Notes under the pieces: generated by a model
Database searches by the model: none
The model's input: the letters and a program-made list of their open reading frames with translations, nothing else
What the model was told of the DNA's origin: nothing
Made by a program: the position numbers and the translations under genes
Shown: positions 27,707 through 33,626 of the stretch, in pieces
Layout: every line of letters starts with the position of its first letter
Position numbering within the stretch: the stretch's first letter is position 1
Source: Streptacidiphilus anmyonensis
GTDB taxonomy: Bacteria; Actinomycetota; Actinomycetes; Streptomycetales; Streptomycetaceae
NCBI RefSeq assembly: GCF_000787855.1
Contig: NZ_BBPQ01000011.1
Location: forward strand, 1 to 33,626
DNA: 33,626 bases
Direction of reading: 5' to 3'

Positions 27707-27725
27707 CCTGGCGCCACCGTGACAG

Positions 27726-27768
27726 GGCGAAGGCTCGCCGCACCGAGGAGGAGCGGCGGGCCTTCGTC
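27726..27768. terminator. Bidirectional terminator between RDD gene and purH
   Basis: CGAAGGCTCGCCGC (27728-27741) pairs with GCGGCGGGCCTTCG (27753-27766) over 14 bp with one G-U wobble and an 11-nt loop; a further wobble and a GC pair extend it. It fills the 83-bp gap between convergent stop codons. Confidence 0.8.
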
Positions 27769-27789
27769 ATGACATCAGGTCACTTCGCC

Positions 27790-29373
27790 TCAGTGGAAGA
27801 AGTGCCGCGTCCCCGTGAGGTACATGGTGACGCCGGCCGCCTTCGCGGCCTCCACCACCAGGTCGTCGCGGACCGAACCGCCCGGCTGCACCACGGCCTT
27901 GACGCCGGCCTCGGTCAGCACCTCCAGCCCGTCGGGGAAGGGGAAGAACGCGTCCGAGGCGGCGTAGGAGCCCTGCGCGCGCTCGCCCGCCCGCTGCACG
28001 GCCAGACGCGCGGAGTCGACCCGGTTGACCTGGCCCATGCCGACGCCCACCGAGGCGCCGCCCTTGGCCAGCAGGATCGCGTTCGACTTGACGGCGCGGC
28101 AGGCCCGCCAGGCGAAGGCCAGCTCGGCCAGCTCCGCCTCGGACAGCGCCTCGCCGCAGGCCAGCGTCCACGTCGACGGGTCGTCACCGGCCGCGTCGAT
28201 CCGGTCGGCCTGCTGCAGCAGCATGCCGCCGGTCACCGCGCGGGTCTCCACCGCCGGCAGCGCCGGAGTGCCGCGCAGCACCCGGATGTTCTTCTTCTGC
28301 GCCAGCACCTCGACCGCGCCCGGCTCGTAGTCCGGGGCGAAGACGACCTCGGTGAAGATCGGCGCGATCTGCTCGGCCAGCGCGACCGTGACCGGTCGGT
28401 TCACAGCGATGACGCCGCCGAACGCCGAGACCGGGTCGCACTCGTGCGCCTTGCGGTGCGCCTCGGCGACGTCCGCGCCGATCGCGATGCCGCACGGGTT
28501 GGCGTGCTTGATGATGGCCACGCACGGCTCGGACTGGTCGTACGCGGCACGGATCGCGGCGTCCGTGTCGGCGTAGTTGTTGTACGACATCTCCTTGCCG
28601 TGCAGCTGCTCGGCCGCGGCGATGCCCTTCCCGCTGCCGTCCACGTAGAGCGCGGCGGCCTGGTGCGGGTTCTCGCCGTAGCGCAGCACGTTCTCGCGCT
28701 CGTAGGTGGAGCCCAGGAACTGCGGGAAACGCTCCTCGTCGGTCGGCGCGTACCCGTCGGCGAACCAGGAGGCCACGGCAACGTCGTAGGCCGCGGTGTG
28801 CGCGAACGCCTCACCGGCCAGACGCTTGCGGGCGGCCAGGTCGAAACCGCCGTCGGCAACGGCCTTCAGCACGTCCGCGTACCGCGCCGGCGAGGTGACC
28901 ACCGCGACGGACGGGTGGTTCTTCGCCGCCGCGCGGACCATGGACGGGCCGCCGATGTCGATCTGCTCGACGCACTCGTCCGGGGTCGCGCCCGAGGCCA
29001 CGGTCGCGGCGAACGGGTAGAGGTTGACGACGACGAGGTCGAACGGCGCGACGCCCAGCTCCTCCAGCTGCGCGCGGTGCGACTCCAGGCGCAGGTCGGC
29101 CAGGATGCCCGCGTGCACGCGCGGGTGCAGGGTCTTCACGCGACCGTCGAGGCACTCGGGGAAGCCGGTCAGTTCCTCGACCGGAGTGACCGGCACGCCC
29201 GCGCCGGCGATCTTCGCCGCGGTCGAGCCGGTGGAGACCAGCTCGACGCCGGCCGCGTGCAGGCCCTGGGCCAGCTCCGTCAGGCCGGTCTTGTCGTAGA
29301 CGCTGACGAGCGCCCGACGGATGGGACGAATGTTCTCGGAGGTGGGCTGCGGCTGGTTGCTGCCTGAGCTCAT
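27790..29373 (-). CDS. purH: Bifunctional AICAR formyltransferase / IMP cyclohydrolase
   Basis: The 527-aa enzyme performs the last two steps of purine synthesis: it formylates AICAR (ZMP) with 10-formyl-THF and closes the ring to IMP. The N-terminal MGS-like cyclohydrolase part includes [18 protein letters not shown] and [10 protein letters not shown]. The formyltransferase part includes [10 protein letters not shown] and [10 protein letters not shown] (K289-H290, with N292 and C294), and the end ...GTRHFFH is typical. The ATG at 29373 is chosen for its AAGGA site 9 nt upstream rather than an in-frame start six codons earlier. It is downstream of purN by 82 bp on the same strand. Its substrate ZMP is the ligand of the riboswitch found before glyA in this window. 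Confidence 0.97.
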   Translation of the reverse strand: MSSGSNQPQPTSENIRPIRRALVSVYDKTGLTELAQGLHAAGVELVSTGSTAAKIAGAGVPVTPVEELTGFPECLDGRVKTLHPRVHAGILADLRLESHRAQLEELGVAPFDLVVVNLYPFAATVASGATPDECVEQIDIGGPSMVRAAAKNHPSVAVVTSPARYADVLKAVADGGFDLAARKRLAGEAFAHTAAYDVAVASWFADGYAPTDEERFPQFLGSTYERENVLRYGENPHQAAALYVDGSGKGIAAAEQLHGKEMSYNNYADTDAAIRAAYDQSEPCVAIIKHANPCGIAIGADVAEAHRKAHECDPVSAFGGVIAVNRPVTVALAEQIAPIFTEVVFAPDYEPGAVEVLAQKKNIRVLRGTPALPAVETRAVTGGMLLQQADRIDAAGDDPSTWTLACGEALSEAELAELAFAWRACRAVKSNAILLAKGGASVGVGMGQVNRVDSARLAVQRAGERAQGSYAASDAFFPFPDGLEVLTEAGVKAVVQPGGSVRDDLVVEAAKAAGVTMYLTGTRHFFH

Positions 29374-29444
29374 TACCGAATCCTTCTGCAATGCCCCGGC
29401 GAGATGACCACCCCGCCGGCGCGGTTGATGTGTTGTCCCGTGGG

Positions 29445-29473
29445 TCGGCGTCCGGTCACCCGACCGACGCCGG
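29445..29473 (-). other. Hairpin at the purN stop codon
   Basis: GGCGT and CGGTC pair with GACCG and ACGCC around an ACCC loop with one bulged base. It covers the last codons of purN and the start of the 82-bp purN-purH gap. It could be a partial terminator or an mRNA-stability element in the purNH transcript. Confidence 0.35.
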
Positions 29474-30130
29474 GATCAGCACCCGGCGTCCGTCGACCCG
29501 GTGGCCCTCGCGGGCCATCCGTCCCACGGCGTCGACGAGCAGTTTCCGCTCGACGTTCTTGATGCGCTTGTGGAGCGCCTCGCCCTCGTCCTGGTAGTCC
29601 GAGTCGGCGACCTCGACCACGCCCTGGGCGATGATCGGTCCGGTGTCCACGCCCTCGTCCACCAGGTGCACGGTGCAGCCGGTCACCTTGACCCCGTACG
29701 CGAGCGCGTCGCGCACGCCGTGCGCACCGGGGAAGGCGGGGAGGAGGGCGGGGTGGGTGTTGACGATGCGGCCCTCGAAGCGGCGCATGAACGTCGCCCC
29801 GAGGATCTTCATGAAGCCGGCCGAGACCACCAGGTCCGGCTCGTACCCGACGGTGGCGTCGGTCAGCGCGACGTCCCAGTCGGTGCGCTCGGGGTAGTCC
29901 TTCACCCGGTGCACGAAGGTGGGGATGCCCGCCTTCTCGGCCCGCTCCAGCCCCGCGATGCCGTCACGGTCCGCTCCGACGGCGACGATCGTCGCGCCGT
30001 AGGCCGGATCGGCGGCCGCGTCGATGAGCGCCTGGAGATTGGTGCCGGAACCGGAGACCAGGACCACGAGTCGGGCCGGCGCCGCGGGTGCGACGAAGTC
30101 CAGCGGTGCACTTCCGGGCGCAAGAGCCAC
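29456..30130 (-). CDS. purN: Phosphoribosylglycinamide formyltransferase
   Basis: The 224-aa GART enzyme transfers the formyl group of 10-formyl-THF to GAR in purine synthesis. It has the phosphate-binding [13 protein letters not shown] (residues 23-35), the catalytic Asn124 and His126 of [15 protein letters not shown] and Asp162 in [12 protein letters not shown]. The GTG at 30130 is chosen because AAGGA lies 7 nt upstream; an upstream in-frame GTG (30193) would add 21 residues without a site. This leaves an N-terminal tail of about 19 residues before the first strand. It heads the purNH unit. Confidence 0.95.
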   Translation of the reverse strand: MALAPGSAPLDFVAPAAPARLVVLVSGSGTNLQALIDAAADPAYGATIVAVGADRDGIAGLERAEKAGIPTFVHRVKDYPERTDWDVALTDATVGYEPDLVVSAGFMKILGATFMRRFEGRIVNTHPALLPAFPGAHGVRDALAYGVKVTGCTVHLVDEGVDTGPIIAQGVVEVADSDYQDEGEALHKRIKNVERKLLVDAVGRMAREGHRVDGRRVLIPASVG

Positions 30131-30587
30131 AGCTCGGTCCTTCGGGTCGGGCCCTCCGCCGTCCGGTGCCGCGCTGCGTTGCGCTGCCGTCACGCGTCGT
30201 GCACGCGTCGCGCCGCCGGGCCGTGCGTCGAGCTCATTCGGTGGCCGACGCGGGGTGTCATCCTGTGACCGGCATCCGCATCCGCCGAAGGCTGCCCGCG
30301 GCTGTCCCGCGGACCGGACGGGAACCTCGGGGGCGCGCCGTCCGTCAGCAACTTTACCGGCACGCTCGCACGACCCGCGCCGAAGCCCCGCGCCGAGGCC
30401 CCGGGACCGGTCCGTTCCGACGACCGACGATCATCCTGGGGTCGCACGCCACGGGGCCCCGCCAAGTGAGAGGGTGTCCCTGCGGGACTACGACGGGAGC
30501 GGTCCGCAGACGGGTCCGCAGACGAGAGGTACGCGCGCGGTGCACACACCGCGTACGGGCAGGCGATCAGGAGTTACGGCGAAGACC
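30131..30587. other. Divergent region between purN and a + strand membrane protein gene
   Basis: A 457-bp gap. On the minus strand TAAAGT (30351-30356) is a -10 candidate that would give purN a leader of about 210 nt containing several GC-rich inverted repeats. I did not find the conserved halves of a ZTP riboswitch there. On the + strand no firm promoter is seen. No convincing gene; alternative in-frame starts for the rightward gene lie at 30474 and 30540. Confidence 0.4.
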
Positions 30588-31553
30588 ATGGGCCACAGCG
30601 GCGACACCACCAAGACCGGCGCCCCGGCGCGGGATCCCTTCGCCCCTCCGCCCGAGGGCGCGCCGGACCGTCCCTGGCAACCGCGCGGTCCGGTCACCCA
30701 CGCCGCCGGCCTGCACGAGACCAACGGTGCAGGCGGTTCCGGTGGGGCTGGTGGGTCGAGCGGCTCTCGTGGGTCGGGCGGGTCCGGTGGGTCGGGCGGG
30801 TCCGGTGGGCCTGGTGGGCCGAGTGGCTCCGGTGGGTTCGGCAGGCCGGGCTTCGGGTCGGCCGCCGGGCCCGGGGACGCGCGGCCAGGATCCGGGTCCG
30901 GGTCCGGGCAGGGCCCCGATGCGGGAGACGGCACGCCGCCGTCCCGGCCGGAAGGCAACACCCCGGCCCCAGGTGCCGACGGCGCGCCCGGCACGCCGCC
31001 GCGTGGCCGCGCCCAGGTCCCGCCGCCGCACCCGTGGAGCCCCGGCTACCAGGGCCAGCAGCCGCCACTGCCCCGCTTCCCCTACCCGCCGCCCGGTCCG
31101 CGCTACGACCCCAACGACCCGGTGCTGCGCCGCTCCCGGCTCGCCCTGCTCAGCGGCATCTGGGGCTTCTTCTTCATGGTCCTCGGCGTCCCCTACCTCA
31201 CCCTGCTACTGGGTGCGCTCGCGCTCTACTGGGGCGTCAGCGCGCTGCGCGGCGAGGTGAAGCCGTCGTCCTCGGCCAAGACCGCCGCCCTCTCCGGGGC
31301 CGCGCCGATGCCGCAGAGCTCCCCGTACTACCCCGCGCCCTCGACCCGCCCGCAGGTCCCGGCCGCCCTCGGCGGCCTCGTCGCGGGCGCGGTCAGCCTG
31401 GCGCTCGTCGGCGCGGTCTTCGGCGTGCAGCTGTACTACAAGAGCTACTACGACTGCCAGGCGAACGCCCTGACCAAGACCTCCTACGACGCCTGCGCGA
31501 CCTCGGTCTCCCCGCGCCCGCCGGCGTGGCTCACGCAGCTCAACGGCAGCTGA
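30588..31553 (+). CDS. Membrane protein with Gly/Ser/Pro-rich N-terminal half, unknown function
   Basis: The 321-aa protein opens with ARDPFAPPPEGAPDRPW, then a Gly-Ser repeat region (residues about 47-92, built on GSGG units) and a Pro-rich stretch (PPPHPWSPGYQGQQPPLPRFPYPPPGP). A hydrophobic core follows: two closely spaced helices (LALLSGIWGFFFMVLGVPYLTLLLGALALYWGVSAL), a short loop, and a third (VPAALGGLVAGAVSLALVGAVFGVQL). It ends in a soluble segment with two cysteines (YDCQANALTKTSYDAC) that may be outside the cell and disulfide-bonded. DUF4190-like proteins have a similar layout, but I cannot assign a family. The ATG at 30588 has GGAG rather far upstream (14 nt), so the start is uncertain. 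It converges on the DUF6350 gene. Confidence 0.75.
   Translation: MGHSGDTTKTGAPARDPFAPPPEGAPDRPWQPRGPVTHAAGLHETNGAGGSGGAGGSSGSRGSGGSGGSGGSGGPGGPSGSGGFGRPGFGSAAGPGDARPGSGSGSGQGPDAGDGTPPSRPEGNTPAPGADGAPGTPPRGRAQVPPPHPWSPGYQGQQPPLPRFPYPPPGPRYDPNDPVLRRSRLALLSGIWGFFFMVLGVPYLTLLLGALALYWGVSALRGEVKPSSSAKTAALSGAAPMPQSSPYYPAPSTRPQVPAALGGLVAGAVSLALVGAVFGVQLYYKSYYDCQANALTKTSYDACATSVSPRPPAWLTQLNGS
30730..30850 (+). repeat. Gly-Ser coding repeat
   Basis: Tandem GGTGGGTC/GGGCGGGTCC-type units encode the GSGGSGG region of the membrane protein. The + strand is strongly G-rich here with many closely spaced GGG runs. Confidence 0.65.
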
Positions 31554-31599
31554 GACGTCCGACATCGCTGCCCTCACTGAGGCGTGACCGAGGCGTCAC
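31554..31599. terminator. Short hairpin between convergent genes
   Basis: GTGAC (31584-31588) and GTCAC (31595-31599) form a 5-bp stem over the stop codon of the DUF6350 gene; CCTCACTGAGG lies just before. The gap is only 42 bp. These are weak signals compared with the other convergent sites. Confidence 0.3.
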
Positions 31600-33266
31600 T
31601 GGGTGGCCGACGCGGAGCTCCACGGCTCCGGCTCCTGCGTTGTGCCGGGGTCGGGTTCCGGCGTTGTGCCACGGTCGGGCTCGGGTTCTTGCTCCGGCTC
31701 CTGCCCAGGCCCGGGCCGGGGCTCGGGCTGCACCTCGGAGACGGCGACGGGGCCGGCAGCCGAGCCGGTCCTGGCGGACTCCGTGTCGGCGAGACCCCGG
31801 TCGGGCTCCTCGTCCGGGAAACCCCAGTCGACCCCGTCGATCACCGCCGCGAGCGCTGCCGACACCGGCGACACCTTGCGCACGCCGGTATCGGCAGGGG
31901 AGGCATCGGCGGCCGGGGCGCCGGTGTCAGGACGGTGTGACGTCTTCGGAGTCGTCCGCCGACGGTGAATCCAGCTCAGCAGGAAGGCGGTCGGCAGGGC
32001 GACGGCGAAGGTCCAGCCGAACGCTGCCAGCGCGGTCCAGCCGACCGGTGGGCCGACCTGCGCCAGCACACCGTCACCCAGCGTCCCGCCCGCCCACTGG
32101 GCCGCGGCGCCCGCCAGCAGTCCGGTGCAGGCGGACGCCCCGAGGACGACCAGCGCCAAGGCCGCCCAGCCGCGCCTCGTCCCGACCTGGGCACGCCCCA
32201 CCGACGCTGCGAACTCAGCAGCCTCCGTGCTCCCTCTTGCCTCTCCCGCCTCTCCCGCCTCTTCTGCCTTTCCTACCTCTCCCATCTCTTCCGTCTCCCT
32301 GGCGACGTCCCGCGTGAGGGCCCAGCCGACCACCGCGCCCGAGGCCGACGGCACCACGAGTGCGGCGATGCCGAAGACCGACCGTCCCGGTGTCGGCGTG
32401 TCCGCGAGCAGCGGCAGCGCCAGCGGTGCCAACGGTTGCGAGCCGAACGCGGCGGCATGCCCGCCCAACGTGAACCCGGTGCCGAGGGCGTAGGCCCCGG
32501 ACCAGATCGCGGCGTTCGGCACGAGTACGACGCAGACCAGCATCAGCGACAGCCGTCCCGCCAGGTCCGGCGCGAGCAACTGCGCGGACGTCCCCGCCGC
32601 CCCGAGGTGCACCAGGATCGAGACCGCCAGCACCGCCGCGCCGCCGCCCAGCAGGGCGAACGCTCCCGCGAGCCCCGCCCGCAGCGCCTCGTCCCGCTGC
32701 GGCGCGAGCGTGCGCGCCCGCTCCAGGCGCCGGGCCAACGCTCCGTCCGGCGCGAACACCGGCCAGACCCCTAGCCACTCCCCGCGCGCCCGCACCGAGC
32801 GCCAGGCGGCGGCGAGGCCCCACTCGCCCGTACTCCGGCGGGCCCCCGCCATCGCGGCGAGCAAGGCGAGCAGCCCCACCCAGAGCAGATCCGGCACCGG
32901 CTCCGTCCGTGGTTCGCTCCCCAACCCGAGCAATGCGGCGGGAACCGCGACCCCGAGGTAGCCGAGCACCACGTCCCTGCGCCGCCCGGTCCGGGCCGCG
33001 GCCTGGTGCACCAGCCCCGCCACGAGCGCCGTCACCAGCAACGGAGCGACACCGAGCACGGCGTGCCCCGCCGTCCCGTCCCAGCGCAGCGGCCCCCCAT
33101 GCCCGAGCAGCCACAGCGCCGCCGCGAGCCGCGGAACGGCCGTCAGATCGCCGTCGGCGTACGGCGTCGCCACCCACAGCAGCAGCACGGGCACGGCCAC
33201 GATGCCCCACCCCGCGAAAGCCGCGCCGGCACCGGCGAGGAGAGCGGTTCGGTCGAAGAGCGCCAT
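31596..33266 (-). CDS. DUF6350 family polytopic membrane protein
   Basis: The 556-aa protein has about ten to twelve hydrophobic segments from residue 7 to about 445, for example AGWGIVAVPVLLLWVATPYADGD and LAAALWLLGHGGP. LWLLGHGGP followed by VAPLLVTALVAGL is characteristic of the DUF6350 proteins found next to purN in streptomycetes (some databases call them PerM-like cell-division proteins; function unproven). An acidic cytoplasmic loop (EETEEMGEVGKAEEAGEAGE, about residues 328-347) and a long acidic tail of EPEP/PGTT-type repeats after about 455 are disordered. ATG at 33266 is used; a TTG two codons upstream is possible. No Shine-Dalgarno sequence is visible. An AT-rich promoter region lies upstream. 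Confidence 0.82.
   Translation of the reverse strand: MALFDRTALLAGAGAAFAGWGIVAVPVLLLWVATPYADGDLTAVPRLAAALWLLGHGGPLRWDGTAGHAVLGVAPLLVTALVAGLVHQAAARTGRRRDVVLGYLGVAVPAALLGLGSEPRTEPVPDLLWVGLLALLAAMAGARRSTGEWGLAAAWRSVRARGEWLGVWPVFAPDGALARRLERARTLAPQRDEALRAGLAGAFALLGGGAAVLAVSILVHLGAAGTSAQLLAPDLAGRLSLMLVCVVLVPNAAIWSGAYALGTGFTLGGHAAAFGSQPLAPLALPLLADTPTPGRSVFGIAALVVPSASGAVVGWALTRDVARETEEMGEVGKAEEAGEAGEARGSTEAAEFAASVGRAQVGTRRGWAALALVVLGASACTGLLAGAAAQWAGGTLGDGVLAQVGPPVGWTALAAFGWTFAVALPTAFLLSWIHRRRTTPKTSHRPDTGAPAADASPADTGVRKVSPVSAALAAVIDGVDWGFPDEEPDRGLADTESARTGSAAGPVAVSEVQPEPRPGPGQEPEQEPEPDRGTTPEPDPGTTQEPEPWSSASATQ
32229..32300. repeat. Polypyrimidine tract within the DUF6350 gene
   Basis: On the + strand about 70 nt consist almost only of C and T with scattered G/A, built on CCTCTCCCG-type 9-bp units. 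On the coding strand this is the purine-rich stretch encoding the Glu/Gly/Ala-rich cytoplasmic loop of the DUF6350 protein. Confidence 0.7.
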
Positions 33267-33343
33267 GGTCAAGAGTCGACACGTGACACGCCCGATCTGT
33301 CGTAAAACATGCAGTTGTCACTCTTTGCTCCAACAATTCATAT
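33267..33343. promoter_or_regulatory. AT-rich divergent promoter region
   Basis: The stretch 33296-33345 is markedly AT-rich for this genome and separates the DUF6350 gene from a rightward frame. TTGTCA (33315-33320) may be a -35 box for rightward transcription, with ATAT-containing sequence about 18-20 nt downstream. CACGTG occurs at 33280-33285. Confidence 0.35.
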
Positions 33344-33394
33344 ATGCGACCGAGCCTCCACGTGGCCTCAACGCCCCCTGCGGGGCTCACATGA
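33344..33394 (+). CDS. Possible 16-codon leader peptide
   Basis: ATG at 33344 opens a 16-codon frame whose TGA (33392-33394) overlaps the ATG of the next frame (33391) in an ATGA arrangement. A GCCCC-CTGC-GGGGC hairpin lies at its end, just before that ATG. It could couple translation to the following gene, but no Shine-Dalgarno sequence precedes it and it may be chance. Confidence 0.2.
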   Translation: MRPSLHVASTPPAGLT

Positions 33395-33626
33395 CACCGC
33401 CTCAGGACTCCCCGAATCCCTCACGCGCCCGCACGAAACGCCAAGCCCAGGCCGCCCGTCGCGCGGCCCGCTCCCGCGCCGGCGCCCCATCGACCACGAC
33501 ACCGTCTGCCTCCGCGCCGCAGGCGCCGACCCCGAGCACCTCCGACGGGGCGTCAGCCAAGCGCCGTCCCGCAGCCGACGCCACCACGTCGGCCCGGCCC
33601 ACCCAGACCCCCCGGCCCGCCCGGAT
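33391..33626 (+). CDS. Partial hypothetical protein running off the right edge
   Basis: From ATG at 33391 the frame is open for 78 codons to the window end. The visible N-terminus is disordered, rich in Arg, Ala, Pro, Thr and Ser (for example ARTKRQAQAARRAARSRAG), with no recognisable domain. CGGGG about 6 nt upstream is a modest ribosome-binding site. It diverges from the DUF6350 gene across an AT-rich promoter-like region, which favours a real gene. From memory, sucCD lie near this point in Streptomyces, but this start does not look like either. Confidence 0.45.
   Translation, partial: MTPPQDSPNPSRARTKRQAQAARRAARSRAGAPSTTTPSASAPQAPTPSTSDGASAKRRPAADATTSARPTQTPRPAR

Noticed and set aside
30131..30350. 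A ZTP riboswitch in the purN leader
   Set aside because: I found neither GACTGGCG nor GCCTGGGCA on the minus strand here, although several hairpins exist.

Overview
The window looks like chromosomal DNA of a streptomycete-type actinomycete (Streptomyces, Kitasatospora or Streptacidiphilus). The sequence is very GC-rich with strongly G/C-biased third codon positions. GTG and TTG starts are frequent. Many genes appear leaderless, with a TANNNT -10 box 5-8 nt before the start codon. From memory, the housekeeping order purN-purH, folD, mdh, glyA, trpS resembles the Streptomyces core chromosome. No rRNA, tRNA, CRISPR array, transposase or integrase was seen.

Left half (1-16.9 kb): a cell-envelope glycopolymer locus. 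It holds a DprE1-like FAD oxidase (136-1476, -), a large membrane protein with a GT-C/DUF6056-like N-terminus (1891-3963), a GT2-TagF fusion (4025-8035), an acyltransferase-3 (8259-9515), a TylF-type methyltransferase (9527-10330), a second GT2-TagF fusion (10544-13429), a GT4 glycosyltransferase (13426-14592), and a convergent third GT2-TagF fusion (14665-16848, -). A separate GT2 gene (18652-20034) lies past trpS. The enzymes suggest a wall teichoic-acid-like polymer whose backbone alternates sugars and alditol phosphates, and which is O-acylated and perhaps O-methylated. No CDP-alditol synthase, initiating transferase or ABC exporter is in the window, so those steps must be encoded elsewhere.

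Right half (16.9-33.6 kb): conserved housekeeping genes. trpS is coupled to a 2H phosphoesterase. glyA is followed by a CNNM/CorC membrane protein. mdh, folD plus a DUF3017 protein, a DUF2752 protein, an RDD protein, purN-purH, a Gly/Pro-rich membrane protein and a DUF6350 protein follow. glyA carries a convincing ZMP/ZTP riboswitch on the minus strand. GlyA and FolD supply one-carbon units, PurN and PurH consume 10-formyl-THF, and PurH consumes ZMP itself, so sensor, suppliers and consumers of one metabolite sit within 7 kb.

Non-coding structure worth attention: a 5-bp tandem array with eight evenly spaced G-triplets at the end of the first GT2-TagF gene (8026-8140); a T-free 295-nt hexamer-type array between convergent genes (20058-20352); an 18-bp operator-like palindrome in the mdh leader; a perfect 14-bp hairpin inside the 3' end of the gene opposing mdh; and strong bidirectional hairpins between convergent genes.
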